DNA from: Plutella xylostella
Lineage: Eukaryota; Arthropoda; Insecta; Lepidoptera; Plutellidae
Assembly: GCF_932276165.1 (NCBI RefSeq)
Contig: NC_064002.1
Span: forward strand, 3,162,001-3,226,000
Direction of reading: 5' to 3'
Length of the DNA: 64,000 nucleotides
Both the position numbers and the translations under genes were made by a program. Every line of letters starts with the position of its first letter. The first letter of the stretch is position 1. The notes under the pieces are model-generated. The model was not told the DNA's origin, made no database searches, and saw only the letters and a list, made by a program, of their open reading frames with translations. Below are positions 39,501 through 51,500 of the stretch, one piece after another.

Positions 39501-42500
39501 TATAATTTTGTAAGGTCCTTTCCACACGGGAGATAAGGCTTTTCGGAGGCGATGATGATGTTTAACGTAAACTAAATCACCTGTTTTATAAGTGACGTGG
39601 CTGCTTGTTTTATCGTATTGTTTTTTGGAATTTTCTTTGCTTAGTGTTATGTTTTCGAGAGCTTTTTGACGGCTAAATCGCATTCTATATTGTAAAGCGC
39701 GTATATACTCATGATAGGTAGTGTTTGATGTTGTCTCATAAAGCGAACTTGGAATAGACGGTTTGTAGCCATATAACAACTCGTAGGGAGTGTATTGAGT
39801 ACTAGTATGTGGGGTTGTATTGTATGCTAGGATGGCTGTAAATAGGTAGCAATGCCAATCATCATGATTGTCATTGACGAATGACTTTAAATACTCTTTT
39901 AGCGTAGCATGGCTGCGTTCTAGCGCACCGTTTGTTTGGGGATGGTAAGGAGTTGTGAAGAGAGATTTAATTTTGCAAATTTCAGTTACTTGTCGGAAAA
40001 GTTCGGATGTGAAGCTAGTTCCTAAGTCTGTAAGGACGGATTTTGGAAAACCAAACAGTGACATAAAGTGTATTAGGCTTCTTGCAACATCTTCGCTAGT
40101 GGAGGAGGCCAATGGATAGGCGGTTGAAAATTTCGTAAGATCGTCTTGTAAGGTGAGTATGAAGCGGAACTTTTCAGGACCGGATTCCGGTAGAGGTCCG
40201 ACAAAATCGAGAGCGATTCTCTCAAACGGCTTGGTACTTGAGGATGTGATTTCCATTGGGGCTTTATTTTTCGACCTTAAAGGTTTATTTATTTGGCAAA
40301 GTTTGCAGTTTTTAACGAAGTTTTCGATATCAGTCCGCATAGTTTTCCAGTAATATGCAGATTTAATTCTGTTAAACATTCGTTTTATTCCGGGATGTCC
40401 AGCGATTGGGGTACCGTGATTTTCACTTAAGATTTTTGGAACTTCAGCTGGGGTTGGATATATTAATTGGTTTTTATAAACATGAATAGTAATGTTGGTA
40501 TTGTGAAATATATAGGATATCATATTATAGATTTTTGTGTATGCCAACTTTGTGAAAGGCTCTGTAAAATCAGAAATAGCAAGATCGGTTTCGGTTTGAT
40601 TTTCTTTCAGAATTTTATCACGTAATTTCGTCAAAAGTTCGTAAATTGTTTTGTAATTAGTTTCATCGTAATGATGCACCTTAGTATACAATAAATAGTA
40701 TGTTCTATTTTTAGATTGCACACTTTGCACGGACGGTACTTCGCGCTCAGCTGATAACAGTTCAGCGGCATTCTCTAAGTCGGATAGTATTTCATAACAA
40801 TGGGGCATAGAGTGGTCAAAATCTAGAGACGTCGGGCATGCAATTAATTTATATTTAGATGTAAGTAATCTTTCTGAATGTTCTTCGATGGTGGTGTTAT
40901 TTAAATTTGATTTTGTAAATTGTAATTTAAGGTATGTTTCATATGTAGTTTCGTTAATATTTTGATTTAGAACACATACTGGATATCGCGATAAAGTATC
41001 TGCATTAGAGTTCAATCTGCCTTGTTTATAGACTATCTCATAGTCGTATTCTTCTAGTTTAAGGCGCCATCGAACAAGTCGGCTGCCAGGGTCTTTAACA
41101 TTAAATAACCATATTAATGGTTTGTGATCTGTGACGATTTTAAATTTTCGCCCATAGAGATAGGGTCGAAAGTTGTTTACACCGAAAATAATAGCTAATA
41201 ACTCTTTTTCCGTTGTAGAGTAGTTACCTTCTTGTTTGTTGAGTGTTCTTGAGGCGTATGCGATAGGTTTATCTTTACCTATATCTCCTTGAGATAAAAT
41301 TGCACTAACAGCGTAGTTAGAGGCGTCTGTAGTGAGAACAAAAGGAATTTCGAAGTTGGGGTATTGAAGCAAAGGTGCGGAAGTTAGTTTATCTTTTAAT
41401 AAATTGAAAGCTTCTTGTTGCTCTTGGGACCAATGAAAGCATGCGTCTTTCTTTAAAAGTGACGTGAGAGGCTTTGTTATTTTCGAAAAGTTTTCGATAA
41501 AGCGACGGTAATAACCAGCGAGTCCGAGGAAGGATTTCACGTCCTTGGGATTTTTTGGTACTGGAAATTCGGAGACAGCTTTCACTTTTTCGGGATTTGG
41601 GGAAACACCTTTATCAGTGATGACGTGGCCTAGGTATGCGACTTCACGTCGGAGAAATTCGCATTTGTCTGGTTGAAGTTTTAAATTAAAATGACGAAGT
41701 TTGTCGAAGACAAGGTTTAGTTTTTGAATGTGGGATTCAAGGTCATGTGAATAAATGATGACGTCATCAAGGAATACGAGACAGTGGAGACCTTGAAGTC
41801 CAGAAAGAGCGGTATTCATTAATCTTTGGAATGTAGAAGGAGCATTTTTGAGTCCGAAGGGCATCCTAGTGAATTGATAGTGTCCGGAAGTGCTTCCGTT
41901 TGTGATTACGGAGAATCCAGTTTTGTCAGCATCTTGGGGGTCCATAGCTATCTGATGGAACCCACTTGCGAGGTCCAAGGTGCTAAAATATTTGGAATGA
42001 CCCAACTGATCGAGAATGTCATTAATTAGTGGAAGCGGATAAACTTCCGATACAGTGACGTCATTCAATTTTCTATAGTCTATGACAACTCTCCATTTTC
42101 GTTTTCCGGAGGCGTCTAACTTTTTGGGAACTACCCAGACTGGGGCACTCCATGGTGAATTTGAAGGGATGATAATATTCTGGTCAAGCATCTTTTGAAT
42201 CTGCTTGCCAACTTCCTCCTTATGGCACTCGGGGAAGCGATAGGATTTCACGTGAATGGGAGGTGAATCACCCGTATTTATAGAATGTTTTATAGCAGAA
42301 GTATACGATAAGGGTTCACCTTCCAAATAAAATATATCAGTAAATTCAGAACAGCAATTTAATAATGCTTTCTTTTCTTGTTCGTTTAAATGAGAAGTTC
42401 GTATATTATTGAGAACTTGTTGAGATCGACTGGAGTTAGAGAGTGTAATTTTATTTATTGATTCGGAAGTGGATTCACCATCTTCCAAATTGAAATCGAT

Positions 42501-45500
42501 AGGGGTTAAATGAACTCGGTAGTCTATGATTTTGACATCAGATTCTGTAGTATTTAAAATAGAAACATTAACTCGTTTATTAGATTTTATTGTTGCTAAG
42601 CAATTAGAAACATAGACTCCTTCAGAAACAGTGTGATCCACGATAAGCGCTACCTTGCAGTTTGATAGCTCCGACTCGTCATTCGATACGGCGCATTCAA
42701 CAATGGCTATAGATCGAGAAGGTATTATGTACACGGGTTGTGTGAAATGAATGGGCAAATAATAACCTTGTATGAGAAGAGTGTTAGTTGAATATTGAAC
42801 ATCTGCATCTAATGACTGCAATAGATCGTTGCCTATTATGCCATCACAGTCCAGGTTGATGTCACTCAGGACAGCGTGAAACTTGTAATCAAATGATAAT
42901 GTAGTATTATTTGGAAATGGGTGCTCGATGTGTAATTGTAATGAGCCTAAAGTTTCGCTGTAATTTTCAGAGCTATTTATCCCTTTTATATGGATAACGC
43001 TGCCATCAATCGGTGGCGGTTTTTGTAGGCGTGCATGTTTAACGAGAGAGACACTTGCACCCGTATCTATTAAGAAACAAAGTTTCTCGTCAGTGTGACT
43101 TGTTTTTAGATATACATGTGGTAATGATATCTTTTTATTTAATGAATTAATTTGATAGCACGGTTTGTCACCACTGCTGTTGTTAACTGTGCAGTTTTGC
43201 GATGTAGTAGGTATAGAAGGACTCAGCTGTTGTGACTGAGGTGAATTCGATTTAGTACAACTCAAGCTCAACTTCTCTGATTGAGATGTTGTATATTGAG
43301 ATGAATCTGATTTAGTTTGACTCAGCATCTTTGGCTGAGATGAATTTGAGTTATAAGGACTCAACTTCTCTGGTTGAGAGGTATTGGATGTAGTATGACT
43401 CAGCTGCGGGGACTGAGATGAGTTTATATTTGTAGGACTCAGCATCTTTGACTGAGATGTATTAGATTTGGTAAGACTCAGCATCTTTGACTGAGATGTA
43501 TTTGGCATAGAATGACTCAGCATCTTCTGCTGAGATGTAAGAGATGTGGTATGACTCAGTTGCGAGGACTGAGATGTGTTTGAGTTTGCATGACTCAGCA
43601 TCTTTGGCTGAGATGAGGTTGAGTTAGTATGACTCAGCAACTTTGGCTGAGATGTAAGAGATTTAGTAGGACTCAGTTGCGGGGACTGAGATGTGTTTGA
43701 GTTAGTATGACTCAGCATATTTGGCTGAGATGAGGTTGAGTTAGTAGGACTCAGCATCCTTGGCTGAGATGAAGATAGGATTGAGTCAGTGGATTTCGAA
43801 GGGTTACTAATTTTTGTGCCATTTTGGGTTTGAGATTCCAGCAGACACGAAACCGAAATCTTTTTTAGTTTAAATTATTATCGTTTGACCCAGATTCATT
43901 ATTGGCGTCGCAAAAGTTGATTGAACTTGAATTTACACGAGGCGGGTTATGATCACGTTGCGCATAGTTTGTGTTTTCGCGTCGTTGCATGTTATATTTC
44001 CGTTTGCGACATTCGTCGATGGTATGACCCATGTTTTTGCAATATCGGCATGACTTTATATTATTGTTAGAATTAAAATTGGTATTTTGATTTACTGGAA
44101 TATTCCTTGATGATGACGGCGACGGCGCGTTTATATGAAATGACCTGTGACCTTGATTGTTTTTAACTCGGTAACATTCAGAGTTGTTATGACCCTTTTT
44201 ATGACAGATGGTACATTCTTTTGCGGGTTTAAATGAAATTTTACTCAAGTTATGAAGTTTTTCTTCTTCCAGGGCATGCGTGATCGCTTCGCTAAGATTT
44301 TTCGGGTTACGGCATCTAACAATAAAAGCAATGTTGGAATTTATACCTAACATAAATGCATTTAGGGCAACTCTTTCCGTGGTTGCTATTCTTCCTTTCA
44401 ACTCAGACTTGTCTTCACAAGTAAATTGGGTTTCAGCCTGTAAACGGGTTAAACATGACTCAAATCTAAGTACATATTGGGAAATTGATTCTGATGGATG
44501 CTGCTTACAAGTCTGAACATCGATTAAGAGATGGGATTCATGTTTTCTTTCGCCAAAAGTACTTTTAAGAAAAGTTTTTAATTCACTCCACTCTTCAAAA
44601 GATTTAAGGGAGCATGCAACTTGAGCTTTTCCTTCTAATTGCGATATAATAAATTTAAAAAGAAAAGTTTGTTGTTCTTGAGAAGCAAGAGATATGGCAT
44701 TTTCGCAATTAGTAAGAAAGGCTGGGAGTGTGGCTGTATCACCATTGTAAGGCTTTATGAATTTGGTGAGGACATTGAGGGTAATTTTATCAGTCATTTT
44801 TGGGTAACAATCGGATAATTGAGATTTATCAGATTCAGTGGACTCAGATTCGGAATCTGATTGCTCTTCAGATTTGGTCTTAATCTGAAACTCTGACTTT
44901 ATGCTCTTCATAAACTATATAAATGAATACAGAGAATAGAATTATTAAAGTAAACAGTAAGATACAGTGGAATTGGAAAGTAAGAATCAGAGGAATCAGA
45001 GGAAGTAGAATAGTTGAGTTCCGCGAGTTGGAGTTGTGAACACTTGTTTAACACTGCACTTGATTAAGAGGCCTTTAGATTCACTTTAAAATTTGGGAAT
45101 AGATATTGATAAGATCACTCACAGACCGAAGACCAGCAGGACACGAAGCATGGCTCTGGAACAATGGGCGAGACCGTGAGACCCAGGAGGTCTATGGCGA
45201 CTCACTCACGTGGAGAGTGACCCCGTAGTACAGTGATGACTCGAAGATGTTCGGCGCGTGACGCGGGCTCCGGCTATACAGCGGAGACTGACCGTCGATC
45301 AGGAGAACAGCTGATGATGAAGCGAAGGTGGTGCGGGCTCGCGTAGGGCGGAGACTGACCGTCGACCGGAGTATGGGAACAGTGCGGCAGGTGCGGGCTC
45401 ACGCTACTTGAGCGGAGACTGATCGTCGACCCAGGAGACCAAAGGGCTGCAGGCGGCTCGTTTAAGATCCTCTACTATACGAATATAGTTCTTCCAGAGG

Positions 45501-48500
45501 ATCCCACTTCTGACACCACTGTTGTGCGGCGTGCAGCGGGAGTCTCTTCAGTGAAAATTCCTTTTTTAACTTCACCAGTTTATTAATGAATTTCACTTAA
45601 CACTATTCACATTAATTAGCTTTAGCTTCAACACCGACGACGCGCGACTCGGGACTAAATTTTAAACGTGACCTAAGTATGTACTTAGTTATTAAAATTG
45701 CGAAATGATTGAATGCGCGTAATGCGGTGTTTGCATTTTTCTGTGCGGACATAACAGATCGTTAACTTCGTGTACACAAAGAAGTAAAGTCACGTGTATG
45801 ATAAAGTAAAGTTAACAAAACTTACATAACTTTACTGACGTTGCTACTAGCTAGGTAAAATTTTCACTCAATTCCTTTATTGCTTTGCAATATATGTTTA
45901 GATAGAAATAGCTAGTAGAATATTATAAGACACTGGCTCATGATGAGGATTTAAAAATATATATTTAGCCATGAATAAAGCAATTACTTACTTACTCACG
46001 TATTTATTCCATAAGGTAAAAGCGAAGAGATGGAAAGTCTAGTACCTACGTACAAAAGTAACTAAGTTAAGCAAATGACAAAAAACAAAACGTGCAGGAA
46101 AACGCTTATCTATCCACTACCCCCTTATACATACAGACTGTGCTGCTTAATCAGTAATTTATTATAGAGGTTTAGGTATTTCTTTTGGACATACCATTTA
46201 GCTACGCTATGAAAGTATTTCTCACAAGTTTTTCCGACTTCCACAATCTATGTATAATTCAGAAAATCTTGTTTCTTTTCCATTCGCTTATCGATCGGCG
46301 TATAGCTAACACAATTTTCTTAAGTCGTACTTACTTGTCCACTGTGCATACATATGTACTACACAGTGGCATGTAATTGAATTATGCGGCAGCACAGCGT
46401 GCCTCACATAGCTACGTACGTACCGCCACTAGTTGTGTACACAACCCGCGATGTTGATACTATTGTTTACTAATAGTCGGTAAGATTGCGTCCGAGAGTT
46501 GACATGACGCCCGCTACAGCTGCTATGCCGAACAATGAAGTTAGAATTAATGTTTACGTTTGGGCGGATTTCTCGGCGTCGACGTCACGTGTCGCGGGCG
46601 GCACAGGGCGGGCGGGGGAGGGGGGTAGGCTCCACAGGTGGTCCCCCCGACCCCGCCCGCGCCGCCGCGCCGGCCCCGCTCTCCGCGATTGATCGCAGAA
46701 CCACTCTACATATTGACCGGGACCCAACGCTGGCGTCTGCAGCGATTCACACCAGCGACTGAAACACGCCACGATATATTACCCGCCGGCGTGCCCCTCC
46801 GCACACATGTATACCTAGAGTGCCTCCGTGCACGTTATGTACAGGGGTGCCTCTTATAATGACGTAAGACACTCACTATCTGTCCTCCGACTCTTACTTT
46901 TAGCGAGACTTGAATTACTTTAAGTCCTTCGACTTTTCCAGCTCGGTCGGAAGAGGAGTGTTTCTCGGCCGGCGCTGCCTTGCCGGGTAATTTAGCAATC
47001 TTTTTGTAGACTTTTTATAGCGCTCCCGATGCCCGGTAAAGTTGCGTTGACGCATTAATAACAATCCATAAATATGGAAATGAACTCTTTCGTGTAATCG
47101 CATGCAAGTTTATTCAATTCATATTCAAATTTGTAATTCAAAGATCAAGTAAGACGTTAAAAAGACATGAGAGTTAAAGACTGGAAGCAATGGGTTTCTT
47201 ATGAATGCTTTAAAGCCATTTCTACATCTTCTTAGCATGGGGGGACAAATACAAAAATTGTATCGGACAACGGTGGAGAAATTTTGTGCAACACGGTCTT
47301 TTTTTTTTTTTTGGAGGTTAGGTGTCAACAAGTAAACAATAAATTTTTAGCTCTCAATATAAATAAATAAAACTTACATATATAGAACTGTACTTCATGG
47401 TTTATTAAAGTCAGTGACACCATTATACCTGCCAGCTAATATATTCACTTTAAGAAGTTGTACAAGACATTGTTTGGATTAAACATAACCTCAAAATGGA
47501 ATCCATCACCAAATCACTTGAGGAGATGAAGGAGATGTTCGGCAGTAGCATGGCCAGCTTCCAGGAGCAGCTCAACTCGAAGTCCCCAAGCCCCCCGACC
47601 ACCACTGGACTTGCTGCAGAATTTAGCACATTCCGGGCTTTCATTATGTCTGCTCTGGGAACTCTGCAGCAACAGGTAGAATTTCTGGCTCGGGGCATGG
47701 ATGCTGTTGAGATGAGGAGCCGTCGCAAAATGTTGCTGGTGCATGGTGTTCCGGAGAGCAAAGATGAGGACACCACAGCAGCTACCATCAAAGAGCTTGC
47801 CGGCCACTTCGCAGACCCAGAGCTTTGCAGAGAGGTAGATGTGAGGCATTGTCACAGGCTGGGACGCAGTGTGGGTGAGAAGCCAAGACCTGTTGTACTG
47901 AAGCTAAAGGAGGCCTCACTACGGGACAGGATTTGGTTTTCAAAAACCAAACTCAAGGGCTCTGGAGTGACTCTGTCTGAGTTTCTGACCAAGCCGCGTC
48001 ACGACACCTTTATGGCGGCTAGACAGCGGGTCGGCGTGTCGCGATGCTGGACGAGGGATGGGTGCGTGTTCGTGCTCAGCCCGGATGGTAAGCGGCACCG
48101 AGCAGTGACTGTCGCCGAACTGGATGCTGTGTGTCCGCCGACACTGCTCGCGGGATCATCGTCGGTCGCCAGTACGTTGCCGGGGGCTGCTAAAAAAGGT
48201 AGCGAGAAAGCTCCATCAACCAAAGCCCGTCCAAAACGAGCCACAATCCAAAAGTCTGCGTGATCTTTGGTCATAGTGTTATGATAGGTAGTTTTAATTG
48301 TAATCACAGCTTTTTATTTTGTTTATTTTCTTTTTCTACCTGAACTTTAAATTTTTCATTTTATTTTGAATGTCAAAGTTTAAACTGTCAAGTGTCTTGT
48401 CATTGTCATAGTGTTTTATTTTACTCTGTGTGTCTTGTGCGTAAATTTGACATTGCTTTCACAGATTGAGTTGCCATGTTAAAATGTTTTGACTCTGTGT

Positions 48501-51500
48501 TATTTTATTTTTTTTGTATTTCTGCGAATAAGTATTAGATATTTTACAAAATTTTGTTAATGTTAATTAGGTAATCTGTGATAAGTGAAAACGGGCAGCT
48601 GGCGGGTGTATGTATGACTGACTTGATTTATAGTTTGTTGTACCTACTTACTTACGCGGTAAATACTGGTGTAACTTTATTTATTATTGAGTATAGTTAT
48701 TTATTATTTAAGTTTATTTCTTATTATAATTATATTTATATAACCATAGGTACTACATGTCTGTATTAGATGAAAGCATAGATGGTGAAAATTACCTCTC
48801 CTGTACGTCGGACGATGAACTGAACAGCATTGACAGTAGTTTTTTAAGTATCCCATCCCTCTCAGACACTCTCATCACAAACTTTTCTGATGTTGCTAAA
48901 AACTTCAATGTCGTCCATCTTAACGCCCAAAGCATTCCTGCCCACTACTCTGATATGCTGGCAACGTTTTCTGACAACAAAAACCTTCACGCTATTTTAG
49001 TATCAGAATCCTGGTTGAAACCATGTCTCCCAACTACTTCATACTCCCTTCCAGGTTTCCGACTTATTCGGAATGACAGAACAGGTATTGGAGGAGGAGG
49101 AGTGGCTATCTACCTTCGTGCTCACATTCCTTTCACTGTTATTAGTATGTCCGCTCAACCCCCTCCACTAAATTCCGCTGAACATTTGTTTATTGAGGTT
49201 ACACTTTCGCAACAAAAAGTCTTCCTTGGAGTCTATTATTGTCCCACTCTCCGTTTTAATTTCTTTCCTTCATTCGAGAAACTCCTCGAAGACTTTACTT
49301 CTGTATACTCTCATATAATTTTAATGGGTGATTTTAACACCTGTCTCCTCAAAAAAGATTCCCGTTCTTCTTCTCTAGAATCAATTCTAAACGCAAGCAA
49401 CTTAAATATCCTTCCTCTTAATGCTACGCATCACCTCCCTAACTGTACCCCTTCTCTGCTCGATCTTACAATAGTCTCATCAAGTAATCATGTTGCAAAA
49501 TTTGGCCAATGCAGTGCTGATGCCTTTTCACATCATGACTTGCTTCATCTTTCTTATAAAATTCGCCCACCTAAAGCTAAGCCGAGAATACTTATGCAGC
49601 GATGTTTTGGTAGTATGGATGTAGAAAAGCTTCGGTCTGATGCTGAAAATTTAGATTGGGGATCAGTCTTGAGCGCCAACACAGTTGACAGTAAAGTAGA
49701 GCTTCTCAACTCCTTTTTGGTAGACCTGTATGACAGACATGCTCCAGTCAGAGCTGTTAAAATTAAACACTTGCCGGCTCCTTGGCTTACCGATGATATA
49801 AAAGCTTTAATGCACCGTAAAGCATCATCTAAGTGTCGGTACAAGTGCAATCCTACAGAGCGCAACAAGCACAAATATTTGTTGGCACGGAATCGCTGCA
49901 ACAAGGCGTGTAGGGACGCTCAACGACGCCATATTCACGAATCGGTAGAAAATGGGGATCCGGTTAAAGTCTGGAAATTTCTAAAAACCTTAGGAGTTGG
50001 AAAATCTCAGCACAACGCGTTACCCAGAGATATTAACAAAGACTCCTTAAATCAACACTTTTCCTCATCATCGGCCCTCAGTGGCTCCACTAAATCAGAC
50101 ACACTTGCTCGTCTCTCATCTTTGCCTACTCCCAATTATTCCCCTTTTGTTTTTAGCCAATTCAGTGAATGTGATGTTAAGAAGAACATAGTATCCATTA
50201 CCTCGAATGCAGTTGGAAGCGACGGTGTTAGTCGAAATATGATCATCCCCATTATTGATGTCGTCACTCCCATAATAACTCACATATTTAACTTCTCCAT
50301 TGATGCAGAAACCTTTCCCATTATATGGAAAGACGCACAAATCACCCCTATTCCCAAAAAGTCCAACCCCTCCTCATTCTCAGACTACCGTCCCATCTCA
50401 ATCCTATCTTTCCTTTCTAAGGTGTTTGAGCGCCTGGTGCATCATCAATTAAATTCCTTTCTTTCCCAAAACAATATCCTGAACCCCTTCCAATCCGGTT
50501 TTCGCTCTGGTCACAGCACCGTTACTGCATTAATTAAGATAAACGACGACATCCGTTGGGGCATGGAAAAAGGTGAGCTTACTGTGTTAACACTGCTTGA
50601 CTTCAGTAACGCCTTCAACACCGTTGACTTCGATATACTGCTTGGAATACTGAGTTCACTTAACATATCTCCTGAAGCTGTTGGCTGGTTTCATAGTTAC
50701 TTGCGTGGTCGCCGGCAGAGGATACGCATTGAAGATACCTTTTCAACTTGGTGTAGCACCAATGCCGGAGTCCCGCAAGGTGGCGTCTTATCTCCTCTTC
50801 TCTTCGCTTTGTTCATAAACGGCATATCTCAAACCATTTCATGTTCCTACCACTTGTACGCAGATGACCTTCAAATATATTGTCATTCGCCTCCACAAGA
50901 GCTACATAACGCCATATCGATGGTGAACTCTGACCTCGATAGGATCTCTGACTGGAGCAAATGTCATGGGCTTACGGTCAACCCCAAAAAGACTCAAGTG
51001 ATACTGGTTGGCAGCTCGAGACTGAAATCCAAAATTGACTGGCTTCAACTACCCCCGATTACTTTTGACGGTGTTAATATCCCTTTTGCCGATAAAGTGA
51101 AGAATCTGGGTATTCTCATCGACACCAACCTAACCTGGGTGCCACAGATCTGTGAAGTCAGTCGGAAGATTTTTGCATCCTCTGCCAGCCTGAGAAGACT
51201 GCGTAACTTTCTACCTACCGCTACTAAAATCTCGCTTGCACAAACTCTTTTACTTCCCATTCTCGACTACGCCGACGCCTGCTATTCAGATATCACCCAG
51301 GAGCAACTGAATAAACTTGAGCGCCTTCAAAATTTCTGCATACGGTTCATATTTGGTTTACGTAAATATGACCGCATATCCGAATATCGCAATAAACTCA
51401 AGTGGCTCCCAATTCGCCTTCGCCGGAATGCTCATATTCTCTCTTTACTCTACTCTGTGCTGTTCAATCCCTCAACTCCAGCGTACCTCAAAGAGCGTTT

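Larger units (their letters stand above)
37098..45756 (-). mobile_element. complete env-bearing Ty3/gypsy (errantivirus-like) LTR retrotransposon
   Basis: An 8.66-kb element lies antisense in gene C intron 1. LTRs at 37098-37334 and 45520-45756 are both 237 bp, start TGTTG, end AACA and match at every base I compared. Reading leftwards on the minus strand: 5' LTR, tRNA-Leu primer site, repeat-bearing leader, gag, pol (protease, reverse transcriptase, RNase H, integrase), env, a G7 tract and 3' LTR. All three ORFs are open. Identical LTRs and intact ORFs mean a young insertion that could still be active. The immediate flanks (TTATAC left, GATCGT right) do not form a target duplication, which is odd for so young a copy. 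An env-bearing gypsy element with zinc knuckles and a tRNA-Leu primer site differs from classical Drosophila gypsy. Confidence 0.9.

Noticed and set aside
43200..43800. CRISPR-like array of regularly spaced repeats
   Set aside because: Units are contiguous 39-bp coding repeats without unique spacers, inside a eukaryotic retrotransposon ORF.
46486..46860. overlapping ORFs in the intron 1 GC block
   Set aside because: Multiple frames and both strands are open together; no splice sites in phase with gene C.
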